Source: Rhabdornis inornatus (Eukaryota > Chordata > Aves > Passeriformes > Rhabdornithidae). From it: DNA of 64,000 nucleotides. Under the pieces are notes generated by a model. The model had not been told where the DNA came from. It searched no databases and saw only the letters and a program-made list of their open reading frames with translations. Of this stretch, positions 1-12,960 are shown piece by piece (position 1 is the stretch's first letter; each line of letters begins with the position of its first letter). The stretch is from contig VWZS01000202.1 of the NCBI GenBank assembly GCA_013397075.1, forward strand, positions 396 through 64,395, in the 5' to 3' direction. Position numbers and translations under genes: made by a program.

Positions 1-56
1 TGCTCACCTGCTCACCTCCCGCACCTTCAGCCCTGCTGGAAGCCACCGGCTCTGCC

Positions 57-188
57 CCATCTCCATCCCCATCCCCATCCCCATCCCCATCTCCATCTCC
101 ATCTCCATCTCCATCTCCATCTCCATCTCCATCTCCATCTCCATCTCCATCTCCATCTCCATCTCCATCTCCATCCCCATCCCCATCC
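57..188. repeat. CCATCT/CCATCC hexanucleotide microsatellite
   Basis: About 22 units of a six-base repeat, CCATCC at both ends and CCATCT in the middle, on the plus strand. Open frames through it (Met-Glu or Trp-Arg dipeptide runs on the minus strand) are products of the repeat, not genes. Confidence 0.95.
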
Positions 189-236
189 AACACTTCCGAC
201 CCCCCCTTGCACATCCTGCTCCTTCTAGCAGTGCCC

Positions 237-361
237 CAGCCCATATTCCATCACTCCTGATCTCCCAGGCTCAGGGATATTCCCAGCTCATATTCCCTCA
301 CTCCTGATCTCCCAGGCTCAGGGATATTCCCAGCCCATATTCCATCACTCCTGATGTCCCA
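237..361. repeat. Short tandem repeat, 47-bp period, about 2.5 copies
   Basis: The phrase CATATTCC followed by CTCCTGAT and CAGGGATATTCCCAG recurs at 242, 289 and 336, a regular 47-base spacing. Copies differ by only a few bases, so the duplication is fairly young. No gene overlaps it. Confidence 0.85.
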
Positions 362-3300
362 GTCACTCCCCTGGCAGGGCTCAGGGCATGGACTGATAAA
401 GCTCAGATAAAGGTCCCAGTGAAACACTCCTCCAGGCAGGCTCTGCTCAGCTGCTGCAGGACACAGATTGCTGAAGAAAGGCCTGGGAGGGATCAGCTTT
501 GGGGTGATGAGGCCCCAGCAGTGCCCTCATACCCTCTTCTGATGTGAGGGGATGGTCTCCAGCACAGAAACACTTTGCAGCTGTTTTAAAAGAGAATCTC
601 ACATGGGAAGTTTTTGCCTCTCTGCATCCCGTGCAACAGCACATCCACAACCACACGAATTCCATGTTACTGTCATGGATAAAAGGCAGCTCTCCTCCAC
701 CACCAAGGACCTGCAGGCCCCTGCAATGGTTCCTGAAACTCGACTCATTCTGACCCACAGACCACGAGAGCAGCACAGAGCCCCAGTGACTTCACCAGGG
801 TTTGGCTCTGCTTTACAGAGCTGTGCTGCACACGAGCCAAACCACAACCAAAGCTGAATGTCTTCCCCAAAAAACACAGCTCAGGGGCCAAAAAACTCCA
901 TTCCAGCCCTTCAGCCACAGCGAGCGGAGTCAGATGAGGAACCAGCAGCAGAGTGGTTTGCAGAAAGCAGAGTGTGTGCTGAGCAGAGGCCTCACCTGGC
1001 TGTAAATCTCCCCGGGGAGGCAGGGAGAGGATCCAATGTCAACAGGAGGTTCTGGCAGGGGTGGTGACACCCCCCAGCAGCACTGCTGCCACTGGAGCTG
1101 CTGCCCCTGCCTTTGGGAGCACCACCCCTCTCTGCTGGCAGCAGGGATCTGACAGGGATGGCAAAAAAGGGACCCTGCAAGGCTCTGTGGCCAAAATCCC
1201 AACTGATGGAGCTTCATTTCAGCTCCACTGCACCCCAAAATCCTTGTGCAGCTACACCCTCAGTCCTGCTGATACACACAAGCTCTCTCCCCAGCAGCAG
1301 CTGGAAGGGAAGGAGCTCCCAGCCCTAAAATCCTCTGCCTGTCCTCAAATTTCATCCCAAAGTTCTCTCCTCACATCTGCAAGTCTGTGGTACAGCAAGG
1401 TCAGCTCACCCCTCCAACAAAAATATTGAAGGATGGAAAAGCAGCAGAAGGGGAGAGCCCCATCCCAGTGAGGGATGCCCTGCTCCCCTCACTGCCCCAG
1501 AGTCTGAGGCCTTCTGCAGAGTGACACGGCCATAAAAACAGAGCATCCCATCCAGGGTGGAGGAGAAGTGCCCTGAGGCATGTGGAGAACCACATCCAAC
1601 CCATCCCTGACCTCCCACCACTTAAGAAAAGGCATTTCGTGCATTTTCAACCACTTCCAAACTGGCTGTTCATGGCCAGCCCCGTGGGCTGGGGCAGCTT
1701 TGTCATCACAGGCTGCAGGACACACCAGGAACCTCTCCTGGCCCATCCATCCATTGTGGGACCCTTCCATCCCCATCCCCTCGGGATCCCAGAGGAATGG
1801 GGCACTCTGAACCCACAAACCTGTCCCAGAGGAGGAGGGGCAGCTCAGCCCTGGCCAAGGAGGGGTTCTGCACAGCAGCCACAGCCCTGAGTAAATAAAT
1901 AAACAAATAAATCCCAACCTTTGCCCTGCTGGCAGAGAGTTCACCCACTGCTCCTCATCTTATTTATAGCACACAGGACAAAGCCAGGGGAAAAAATCAA
2001 AATAAAAAAAGGGCAGGAGTGTGGGGTGTGAAGTTGTTAGCAGTGCAAAGCAAACACCCCCAGGAGGAGCTGGATTTGCTCTCCCTGAGGGATGTGAAGG
2101 CACCAGGAGCATGCAGGGCAGCAGGAAAATGAGCCCCAGGCTCAGCACTGGTGGTGGAGGACGTGCAGATCCCTCAGGAATCTCCATCCTGGAGCCTTAT
2201 TCCCTTCTACACCTCCCCAGGGGTCTCCTGCAACACAGCCCAAACTCCCCTGCACACACACCATTTTCAAACATGCTCAGGACATCCAAACCAAGCCCAT
2301 CCAGAGCTGGAAAATCCTCCTGTGCTGGGAGCCAGGGCTGTTCCAGGGCTCTGAGCACTGAAATGTTCTGCTAAACTCATCCCCAGAGCCACAGCCCAGG
2401 GACATTTCCCCTCAGTGCAGATGTGTGCCAGCTGCAAATTAAGGGGTGTTCATCCAAGGGGGTTTCTGGTTTTCTTATTCACTCCTGTCATGCTTTTTAT
2501 GATAACTGATACTGAGTTAGAAAAGCCCTCAAAGGGAAACAACTTCAGCTCGTGACATCACAAAACCCAACAGCTTCTCCTCTCTCAGAAAATTCAGATT
2601 TAAAAACGTCCTCACTTCCACAACAAAAAGAAATTAAAGCTTTTCAGTGCATTGTGCAGAAGCCAGGGAACATCCCTAATAACCTGTTGGAATTCTGACA
2701 GCAGATCCCTGAAAACAGAGATTTGCCCTCAGTCCCAGGTGGGGGTACCCACCAAACCTCTTGGCACAGCTGTAATAAATACATTTGTTTTCACATAAAA
2801 CTCATTCCCACTTCCAGGAAGGACTGATTGATTTTGCTGTTTTTCCCAATCTCTTGCCAGCCCACCTGTGTTTGCAAAGCCTGCAGCTCACCCCTCTACC
2901 CAGATCCTCACAGGAGAAATGATTTCATTTTCCTAAGATAGAAAACCCCTTCCTGATCCCAGGTGTTGCCCAGAACTCCCATCCTGAACTGGAAAATCCA
3001 CTGTAGAAGAGTATGGTCCAATCTGGGATATTCCAAAGGGGATCTACCCTCGGAGTCCTGAGAATTTTATGAGGTTCCCACCATCACTTCTGGATTTGGG
3101 AGTTTTCTCACACTGCACCTGAGACACCCAAGCACAAAAACCCCTGGAATTCAGGGATTCCTCCTCGCTTGACAGGTTTTGGGGGGAAGTTTCTGGCAGC
3201 TCATTCAAAACAGAGACTGAGGTGGGGCCAAGCTCTGCTTCTCATCAAACCCTCCTCCTTTGAAGGACAGCCCGGGAATTCCCAATTTTTTGTTGATAGG

Positions 3301-4560
3301 GAGGGAATAACTGGGATTAATTTTAAATATCAGCATCAGATCCAAGCTGGTGCTGCTCACTGTGTGAAAAAGACTAAGGGAAATATTACTTTCAGTATGG
3401 CATTTAAAGGAATCCCAGACTTAATGTGATTTTTATCTCTTCCTCCAAAAAGAAATTTTAAAAATCAACCCTACTGTAAGACCCCAGCAAATGCAGCAAG
3501 AGGAGAGCAGCAATCTCTGGGGAAGGAGGCCAAATTGAAAAATGTGATTTTAAAAGGACAGAAAGCCATCCTCATCCTAAGCTTGATTCAATTGGGCTCT
3601 GACAGCGAGACAGGGTTGAAATGCAGCGAGATGTAATTGCAGATGAACTAAACTCCAGATTAAAGGGGCAATAAAATGATGAGAAACATCACATGAGAGG
3701 TGTTCCGAAGGAGAAATGAAAGAATCTCAGGTAGAAGCATTCATGTTTCCTCCTGGCAGTGGATGAAATCTTCCTGTGTTCACCTTTGGATTGATTCCCT
3801 GCATTTGGCCTCAGCTGCAAAAGGGAGAAGAATTGAAAAAATATCCCCAGAGCAAGGGGGAACCTGAGCAGCCAGAGAAATATTGCTGCAGTAAATCTGC
3901 CCTGAGCTCTGGCATCTGACTTCAGCACGGCCCAGGGTCACAGAGGGGACAGGGAGGAGGAAAATAAACTGTTCCTCAAGTGGGTACCAGGGGGAAAAGT
4001 GACCACAGGCAAGGGGACAGAGCTGCCAAAATCCCCAAACCACCACGTGGAACATTTCCTTCTTAATTATTGATTTGCTGCACCTCATCCCTTTCATGGC
4101 ACTGAAACCTCTGTACCTGTGCAAGCATTTTTCACAGAAAAGAATTAACATTTAGAGCAAACCCAAGTGCCCTTCCAAGCAATTCTGCTGCCACAGACAG
4201 AAATTGGGATTTTTCATGGCCAAACCAATTTAATTAATAAATTAAGAATTTACCCCCTTACCCCACCAGCAGCTCCTGCTTCTCCTCCACTGCCCTCAGC
4301 AGGCACGAGAGGATCCCTCCAATCCTCCCTCAGGAAGACTTTCCCTTTAAAAAATTGAAATTCCAGCAAAGGTTTTACTGATTTCCCAGAGAATTCATGG
4401 GGGGGATTTCTTGGTTTAGGTTTTGGATGTTTGGGTTTGTTTGGGGTTTTTTTTGCCACTGAGCAGTGTTTAGTCATTTAATCCAATCAGAAGAGCAGAA
4501 AAATATTTGTTAGATTCCAGAAGTGCTCCCTCAATCCAAAGGGATGAGCTGTGGAGGGGT
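362..4560. other. Intergenic DNA, no gene recognised
   Basis: I recognise no protein family in any frame here. The open frames are short, end at random and lack believable splice sites around conserved peptides. There is a small AAAT-rich patch at 1,893-1,912. The stretch 3,590-3,700 is low in simple repeats and could be a conserved non-coding element, but that needs an alignment to other birds. The region lies far downstream of the TMEM248 3' end. Confidence 0.6.
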
Positions 4561-4567
4561 TTGCCTG

Positions 4568-4860
4568 TGGTCCTGGAAAAGAGATCCTGGAAAAGTGATC
4601 CTAATAAGGTGATCCTGGAAAAGGGTCATAGAAAAGGGATCCTGGAAAAGGGATCATGGAGAAGGATCTGGAAAAGGGATCCTGGCAAGGGATTCTGGAA
4701 AAGGGATCCTGGGAATAGGATCTTGGAAAAGGGATCCTGGTAAAGGGATCATGGAAGAGTAATCTTGGAAAAGGGATTCTGAAAATGTAATCCTGGCAAT
4801 GGGATCCTGGGAAAGGGATCTTGCCAAAGGAATCCTGCCAAAGCCCTTCCCAAGAGCAGG
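4568..4860 (+). repeat. GGATCCTGGAAAAG minisatellite, left arm
   Basis: About 20 degenerate units of 14-15 bases, consensus GGATCCTGGAAAAG on the plus strand, with substitutions such as GGATCATGG and GGATCTTGG. The same unit reappears at 5,396-5,835 in the opposite orientation, so the two arrays form an inverted pair around a spacer of about 535 bases. An open frame through the array encodes a Gly-Lys/Asp-Pro-rich repeat and is an artefact. Confidence 0.9.
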
Positions 4861-5395
4861 GCTGGTCCTGGTGGGGTTCCCCTTTCCCAGTGATCCCCAG
4901 CTGCTCACATCCCATCCTGGCAGGAGATGCACAAAACTCCAGGAAAAATCCAAGGACACACTTCCCAAAGTGTTGACTCCCAAATCCACGCTGCACAAGT
5001 TCCCCACACCAACACTCCCTGCCTCTTTCCCCTGCTGTGCCCTGCAGCCCAAAGAAAATTCCCCAAGGAATTTCCAATCCTGCTGGGAGGGAAGCAAGGA
5101 GTGGCTTTGCCAGACAACTCCAGAAAAACGCCTGGCAGCTTTAACCTCGTGCTAAACAACTTTTGGCCAGAGTGTAAACAGACTTTGGGTTTTATAAACA
5201 CGGGACCCAGGCCTTGGAGTGGGAAAAAAGCTGGAGCTGTCACGTGGGGGGAGGATGGATCGCTTCCGGCAGCCTGAGGGAATTTTAGCTTCGCTCAGGG
5301 TTAAGGGTTTGACTTTGGCTGGGAATATTTTGCTTGGGAAATCTTGGGGGAGGGAGGAGGAAAGCACCTGAGTTTGGGGAAGGTTGGAGAAGTGT

Positions 5396-5835
5396 TCCCA
5401 GGATTCCTTCCCAGGATCCCTCTCCCAGGACCGCTTTCCCAGGATCCCATTGCCAGGATTACTGTTTCAGAATCCCTTTTGTAACATTACTTTTCCAAGA
5501 TCCCATTCCCAGGATCCCTTCCCAGGATCCCTTTCCCAGGATCCCTTTTCCAGGATCCTTTTCCAGGATCACTTTATTCCAGGATCCCTTTGTCAAGATC
5601 CCTCTCCAAGGGTCCCTTTCCAGGATCCCTTTCCCAGGATCCCTTCCCAAGATCCCTTCCCAGGATCCCTTTTCCAGAATCCCTTTTTCAAGATCCAATT
5701 TCCAGGATCCCTTTTCCATGATCCCTTTCCAGGATCCCTTCCCAGGACCCCTTTTCCAGGATCTCTTTTCCAGGATCCATTTCCAGGATCTCTTTTCCAG
5801 GATCCATTTCCAGGATGCCTTTCCAGGATCACGCA
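5396..5835 (-). repeat. GGATCCTGGAAAAG minisatellite, right arm (inverted)
   Basis: About 30 degenerate units reading CTTTTCCAGGATCC on the plus strand, the reverse complement of the array at 4,568-4,860. The flanks (lower-copy sequence at 5,270-5,390 and 5,840 onward) show no gene. The long open frames across it on both strands follow from a stop-free repeat unit. Confidence 0.9.
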
Positions 5836-8320
5836 CAGCCCCACACCTCAGTGCAGTGCCAAGATCCACAATTCCTGGCCTCAGGCTCCTTCAGGTTCCC
5901 AAAGCACTTCCCAAATTCCCAGCATGACTTTCAGGTGGATATTTTGGATATTTCAGATATTTCAGTGGGGCTGCCCCCATCCATGGCTCCCCATCCCAAA
6001 TCCCAGCGTGTTTCCCTTGGGAAGAGCAGGGATCCATTACTGGGGGGTTTATCCAGCCCCTGGGATTGCTTTGTGCTCCCAAGTTTCCCTTTGGGATTTA
6101 CGCCCCTCTGGGGTGGATGTGCTGCTGCCAGCCCTGCCCTGGGGTGGCTTTTGGGGACACAGGGACACGAGCCAAGCTCGCTGCTCCATGTCCTGCCTTT
6201 GCAGCATTCCCAGCTGGAATTGGTGCCTTCAAAAGCAGCCCCAGCACCTCCAGCTGTGGCTCCTCCATCCCAATCCCTGCTCCACACCCTAACCCAGCCC
6301 AAATCCCGTCCTAACCCAGCCCAAATCCAGCCCTGGGGCCCGAACTGCAGCTCCCAGGCGGCTCCAGAGCCAGCAAATCCCAGGAAAAGCGGTGCCAGCC
6401 CAGATCCCTTCCCAACGAGGCACAGCCCAAATGACAAAAATGTCATTTTTGAGGAGAACAAAAGAACCAAATCACCTCTGCCCAGCCCAGGGCTGAGCAC
6501 GAGGGGCTGAACTCTGGGATTATTGATCAGGAACTGCTCCAAATCCTGTTTGTGCAAAGCTGCTTAAACCCTCCTGCTCAGCCTTTCCCTGAGCCTTGGG
6601 GGAAAATGAGTTTAAAACTTGGGTTTTCCTTCATCCTCTGCACCTGGAGGCTGAATTTCCAGCAGGACAGGAACAGTGCAGCCTCCCCCCAGGATTAAAA
6701 TTAAAAAGAAATAATAATAAATAATAATTTTTAAGACCTCTCACCTGCTGCTCACTGGAGCCTGAAAGGGAAATAAATGCAGGGGGAGGGGGAGGGCAGC
6801 AGATAAATCCTCGTTGTTCCAGCTGGATTTTGGATTGTGGGCTTTGGATTGGGGATGTTCACTGCCTGGATTCCTCCAGCCCAAAACTGAGCCTGATTTT
6901 GGGTTTTATCAGAGGTTTTAGCAAGCATTGACATCCTGCTGTTCCCTAATTCCTGAGCACACTCCCAGGGGAGCAGCCCCAATTCCCAAAATGATCAATT
7001 TTAGCTCATTTTAACCTCCTGGCGAGGTCTCCCCTTCTTCCCCTGGTCAGAAAGTTGATGGAAAAACAGATTTTCCTTTTTCCAGAGTTCTCCATCACTG
7101 GAGTTTGTTCAGCTCCAGCTTTGTGGCTTTTCCACATCCAACATCCCCAATCCCTGGGAGAAAATTAATTAACCTGCCCCAAACGAGGGGTGGGCAAAAC
7201 CTTTTTGCAACAAATTCTCCTCTGCTGGGAAGAGGGAGAGAGAAGCAGATCGAAACATTCCTAAAAAATCCAGCCAAGGTGGAAAATGTGTTCATAAAAG
7301 GAAGAGGTGGAATAAAAAATGAGGGAATGCAGACAGGCAGGAATGGGGGAAAACAGGACAACACAACTGCAGGTGATCCCACAAAAGCCAAAATCTGCTC
7401 CTCCCAATTGAATTATTCCAGTTTTTCAGCACAGCCAGGATTATTTTTCTCTCATCTTGCCAAGCAGAGGTACAACAAGAAAATAACAGCACAAACACAG
7501 TGAAGGTAAATAGAAGGGGAAAAAAGCAGTTTAAGGAAGAAGAATAATGGGATCAGGAGGGAGAGGATGCAGGTGGAGAGAATCCAAATGGATTTTGGAG
7601 CATCCAAAATTCAGAAAGAAAAGATGAATTATGCAGGTGAGCCACAACCCAAAATGTAGACCTAAAATTTAAGGAAAATATAAAAGCAGTGCTGAAAAAT
7701 GTGGATCCACTTCCTCTTCCCCTTTCGTGGCATTGCTCAGCATCCCAGGGACACTCAGGACATTAAAATGTCCCGGAATTGGAAGCACCACTTTCTAAAA
7801 TGCAGTCCCTGGACTTCAGTTTTGAGGAATTAAAAACACCAACCACGAGTTGAAGAAAATTGTCATTAAAAACTCAGCGATCATCCAGCCATGGCTCGGA
7901 TCTCTGGCTTTGCAGAGGCTCCAACCCTTTTTCAGAGCAGCATTTTTAGGGTCCCTCTCATCACCACAATGATGATTTCACAGCTTTCCCACACCCCAGA
8001 GCCTCTTTTGCCAGTTCCCCTCACTGAGAATCCCTCCCTGGCACAGCCAGACACTCCGGGATTATTTTTTTTTTTTTTTCCCAGCACAAATTAACCCAAA
8101 GCCACAAAAAGGTTCAGCAAAGAGAAGAGAAAGCTCATCAAGCAGCAGATGGTGCCAGTCCTGAGCAACTCAGAGGCCTCTTCCCTGCTTGGTCTTAGCC
8201 TTAATCTAGATAAAAGCCCTCTCTTCTCCAGCTAAGAGCTTCTTTTGCACTGTAAGGAGATGAGGGTGTTAAAACGTGCAGAGCAGGGGGAGTGTTGCTA
8301 TTTTGAGACAGGGATGAGAC
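5836..8320. other. Intergenic DNA, no gene recognised
   Basis: No recognisable coding exon. The left part (5,840-6,500) is C-rich, with loosely repeated CCCAGCCCAAATCC phrases near 6,290-6,330. An AT-rich simple stretch of AATAAT type lies at 6,698-6,732 and a poly(T) run at 8,065-8,080. The remainder is unremarkable unique-looking sequence. Confidence 0.6.
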
Positions 8321-8327
8321 TTCTCAA

Positions 8328-8413
8328 GACCCAACTGGTTCCTTTATTGCACTGAATATTCCAAATTTCAGACCAAACTGGTTCATTTATTGCACTGAAT
8401 ATCCCCAATTTTG
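8328..8413. repeat. Two-copy tandem duplication, 43-bp period
   Basis: AACTGGTTC followed by TTTATTGCACTGAATAT occurs at 8,333 and again at 8,376, with nearly identical sequence between. It is a local duplication with no overlapping gene. Confidence 0.85.
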
Positions 8414-8808
8414 CCCTCCTTTCCACCTGGGGTAGCCCATGGCCCCTTGGAAAAGAAGAGCCAAAGCTCCTCAAAGTAATTTCAGTTGGTTGAGGGCCCT
8501 CCTAACAGCTTGGGGAATTTTGGATGAGGAGCTGGCTGGACATGGGAGGCTTTCCCATTTCCAGGAATGCTGAAGGTTGCAGCTTTCCTGGCAGCTCTCT
8601 GCAACAGCTGAAACCCCCCAGGCTTGAGGCTGGAAGTGGCTGATTTTGGGGAAAAGAGCAGAAGGAGGCCCAGAGCCTGCAGGGACAGCAGCAGGGAGGG
8701 ATGATTCCCAAAAATATCTTGGCAGCAAGGTCACATCTGGATCTGCAATCAATGGCAAAATTATCAGCAAGGCTGTGCCAAAGGGAACGAGGCTGGGAGG
8801 AAGAGGAG

Positions 8809-9608
<800 letters not shown>

Positions 9609-10150
9609 CAGCATCACTGAAAGCCCCAGAGGACACAGCCCCAGCAGAGAAATCTCTCCAGCAGGAAGCCGCTGCCTCTCCTGGGCTGTCCCAGCTCTGG
9701 AAGCTTCCAACAACATCAACATCTGCAAGCTGCTCTCAGGAAAATCCAGCCAAATATAGCAGAGATGTGCTGTCCTCAAGAGCCACAAACTTCTGACCCC
9801 GCTGAGGTCACAGCGTGGAGAGCATCACACACCTACTGCTCAAAGCAGGGTAAAACCACAAAAAGAGCGATTCAGCCCGGCCAGGAATGTTGGTTTCAGT
9901 GTTTTTGATCTCAAACCCTGACCCTGTTCAAAGGCAGCAGCTCACCCCACTCAGCAGAGCCTCGCCCAGCCTGTCCCCACCCCTGCCAGCCCCCAAAGGA
10001 CAATGCTCCCCATCCCTGGAGCTCTGATCTGGTGATTAAAATATTCCCAGAGCAGCAGAGCTCCAGCAGGACCAGGGAGAGCTCGGGGGAGGTGGCAGCA
10101 GCGGGTGGCAGGAGCTGTCCCTTGGGGACACCCTGCACAGCTCAGACAGC
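9609..10150. other. Intergenic DNA between repeat arrays, nothing recognised
   Basis: Unique-looking sequence of moderate GC content between the GGAGAA array and the GC-rich zone. I see no splice-flanked conserved peptide and no RNA gene. Confidence 0.55.
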
Positions 10151-10159
10151 ACTGCCACG

Positions 10160-10370
10160 TCCTGCCCATCCCATCCCATCCCAGCCCAGCCCAGCGATGG
10201 GAGCCTGGGTTTCATTTTGGGGCAGCTCTAAAGTTTAGCTCCAATTTCTCTCGCTCTGCAGCCGCAATGCCACAAATGACTCGAGGCCGTGGATGCTGCA
10301 TCCACCCCGGGCTGTGTCATTCAGGCACTGCCGGTTCCCGGTTCCCGGTTCCCGGTTCCCGGTTCCCGCC
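10160..10370. repeat. Short C-rich tandem repeats, including GGTTCCC x5
   Basis: A run of CCATC and CAGCC pentamers lies at about 10,165-10,197. At about 10,330-10,367 the heptamer GGTTCCC is repeated about five times head to tail, immediately before an assembly gap. Confidence 0.85.
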
Positions 10371-10388
10371 CCTCTGGGGGTGCCGCCC

Positions 10389-10392
10389 NNNN
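10389..10392. other. Assembly gap (4 N)
   Basis: Four undetermined bases just after the GGTTCCC repeat, inside GC-rich sequence. The true missing length is unknown. Confidence 0.99.
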
Positions 10393-10399
10393 CATGTGG

Positions 10400-11830
10400 A
10401 AGCGCTTCCCAAAGGATCCCGGCTTTGGCAGGGCCACCCTTCGGCGGGTTCATTGTGCGATCCCCGGGCAAACAAAAGCAGGCGAGTCCCGCAGGCTGAG
10501 CTCCAGGATCCCTGCTGGGATCCTTCCTGCTGCCACTCAGCCGCTGGCATTGTCACCAGGGTCCTGCCAGCCCCGGCTGTGCCAGGCTGGGAGCAGATGC
10601 CGGGCACCGCAGCTTGCTCCATACCCCTCAAATCACTCCCGGCAATGCCCGAGGGGACGGATTTTCCTCTGGAAACTGCTCTGTGACAATCTGCATCCCT
10701 TCGGAATGCGGATGGTGTCACCCTGGTGATGGCAGAGCATCCTTGTGGGAGCGGCATTCCCTGCTGGGAGCTCTCGCCTGATTCAGGAAGGATTCCTGCG
10801 AAGCATTTTATCCACGCACGATGGAGTGCCATCAATAATTACAGGAGTTTGCTTCGCTCCCTGACAGCAGCAGCTTCGTTCAAAGCGAAGGGAGGAAGGA
10901 GAGGAGTTCCCGCATCCATCACGGCCGGGAAATGCGGGGATTGTGGCTTTAAATAAAGGAATAGGGGTGGGGAAGCTCGAATCACCCAAAGAACAATTAA
11001 TTCCCGTTGCCTTCAGGGCAAAGTTAGGCACCGGAGCTGGGTCCTGCCCAGGAGATGGTGAAGTTTTGCTGCCAGCAGGGATCTGAGTGGCGGTGGGATC
11101 AGCACTTTTCTACCCCAAATATCGATGCTGGTATGAATTCGGAATTAAGGCAGACTCTGTGCTTGGTAACCAGCATCAGACCTGGGGGTTTGTCACAGCA
11201 GAGAAAAGCAAACCCTCTGGAATTCCTGCTTTAATCAATAGCAGGAAAGGGTTTGTCTGATTGCTTTGACCTTTGTGCTCAAAGGCTGGGCTCCCATTGT
11301 GGGGGGGATCCACAAACCCAATTGATTCCTTACAGGTTTCCTGCTCTTCCCTTTCCCTGCCTGGAAGCAAGACCTGGGGAAAACAACCTCACAGCTCAGA
11401 CTTTCCCAAGCAGCTGCTGATGTGGAATATTTGTAATTAAGAGTTCATCCGTGGCCTGGGGATACCTCGTGTCTACTCCGGGGTGCTACAGCGGGGTTTG
11501 CTGTTTATTGGGAATACAGATGGGGATGAGAGGACAAGGAATTTTGTCAGGGAGGTGTTTTGGTCTCCTGCTGTGCTTGTCGGGGACACGGTGGGGAGCA
11601 GGAATGCAGGAGGAGCAGCACGGCCACACTGCTGAACCCCTGAACCCGCAGGAGTGCTGGGAGTGCCTCTCCCACTGGGAGATGTCCCGGCTGTCCCTGT
11701 CCCCATGGCGGCTCAGCTGGGTCCGCTGCGAACAGGGAAAATCCCCGTCCTCAATCCCACAGCTGCCCCCAGCGCTCACAACCCGGGCTCTGCCAAACGC
11801 AGACACCGCCCGAGGCGAGAGACCCTCGGG
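10400..11830. other. GC-rich intergenic zone with scattered CpG, no gene proven
   Basis: The stretch has more CpG than its surroundings (for example 10,400-10,640 and 11,770-11,830), which could mark an orphan CpG island or an unplaced promoter. I find no recognisable exon, and no transcript start can be set from sequence alone. The segment 10,930-11,450 returns to ordinary composition. Confidence 0.4.
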
Positions 11831-11833
11831 AAC

Positions 11834-12250
11834 ATCGGGATGGGGGAAACACTCCGGGATGGGGAAACACTCCGGGATGGGGGAAACACTCCGGGATGGG
11901 GGAACGTCGGGATGGAGGAATGGTGTGGGATGGAGGAACACCGGGATGAGGAACGTTGGGATGGAGGAACGCACTGGGATGGAGGAACATAGGGGTGGAG
12001 GAACACCGGGATGGGGGAACATCGGGATGGAGGAATGGTTTGGGATGGACGAATGGTCTGGGATGGGGGAACACCGGGATGGAGGAAGGCTCTGGGATGG
12101 AGGAGTGCTCCGCTCCAGTTTTCCACCCCTTCCCAAAGGAATCCGGCCCCGCTCGGGGGAAAGGACGGGCTCGTGCCGCCACCAAGCGGTGTCCGGCGGG
12201 GACACCGGGACAGGGACACCGGGACAGGGACATCTGGACAGGGACACCGG
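11834..12250. repeat. GGGATGG(A/G)GGAAC minisatellite followed by GGGACACC repeats
   Basis: From 11,834 to about 12,110 the plus strand holds some 15 units of 17-27 bases built on GGGATGGGGGAAACACTCC and GGGATGGAGGAACACCGGG variants. After a unique GC-rich stretch, GGGACACCGGGACA phrases repeat at about 12,196-12,250. A 519-codon open frame (11,451-13,010) crosses these and the next repeat block. It shows no domain and is explained by stop-poor repeat units. Confidence 0.85.
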
Positions 12251-12299
12251 AGCCGGGACATCCGATTATGGACCCCCCTCGGGACCTTTTGTCCGCCAG

Positions 12300-12960
12300 G
12301 ATCGCCCTCCATCCCCTCCATCCTCAGGGCTCCCCCCGCAGGAATCCCTGCTCCGGGACCCCCTGCATCCCTTCCGTCTGCAGGGAAGCCGCTCCAGCTC
12401 CTCCGTTCTCAGGAATCCCCGCCCCGGGATTTCCCCTCCAGACCCTCATTCCCAAGGGATTCCCTCTCAGGGATTCCCTCTCCAGCCCCTCCATCCTCAG
12501 GGATCCTCACTTCAGGATGTCCCCACAGCCCCTCTGCTGCAGGGATCCCCTGCTGCAGGACCCCATTTCAGACCCTTTATCCACAGGAATTCTCCTCCAG
12601 ACTCTCTGTCCAGAAATCCCTGTTCAGAAATCCCCTTCGAGCCTCTCCCTCCGCAGGGATCCCTGCTCAAGAATTCTCATTCCAACCCCTCCATCCTCCT
12701 CAGGGATCCTTGTTCCAGCCCCTCTGTCCTCAGAGATCCCTGCTCAGGGATTTTCCTGCTCCAAGCCCTTCTGTTCTCAGGGATCCCCACTCCAGGCCCT
12801 CTGAGATTTCCACTCCAGCTTCTCCATCCTCTCCATCCTCTGGGATCCCCCTCCATCCCCTCTGGGATTTCTCCTCTATCCCCTCTGGGATCCCCCTCCA
12901 GCCCCCTGAGTCCCCTCAGGGCACAGCTCCCCACTGATATTCCTGTTTTCCCAGTTTGTC
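12300..12960. repeat. Degenerate C-rich minisatellite (CCTCAGGGAT phrases)
   Basis: A run of loosely repeated 30-70 base units built from CTCAGGGATCCC, TCCAGCCCCTCCATCC and related phrases. The copies are strongly diverged, so the array is older than its left neighbours. It resembles the GGATCC-rich arrays at 4.6 and 5.6 kb only in general composition. Confidence 0.75.

Noticed and set aside
5384..6292. 302-codon plus-strand frame with Pro-Gly-Ser-rich repeats
   Set aside because: It is the translation of the inverted GGATCC minisatellite plus random downstream sequence.
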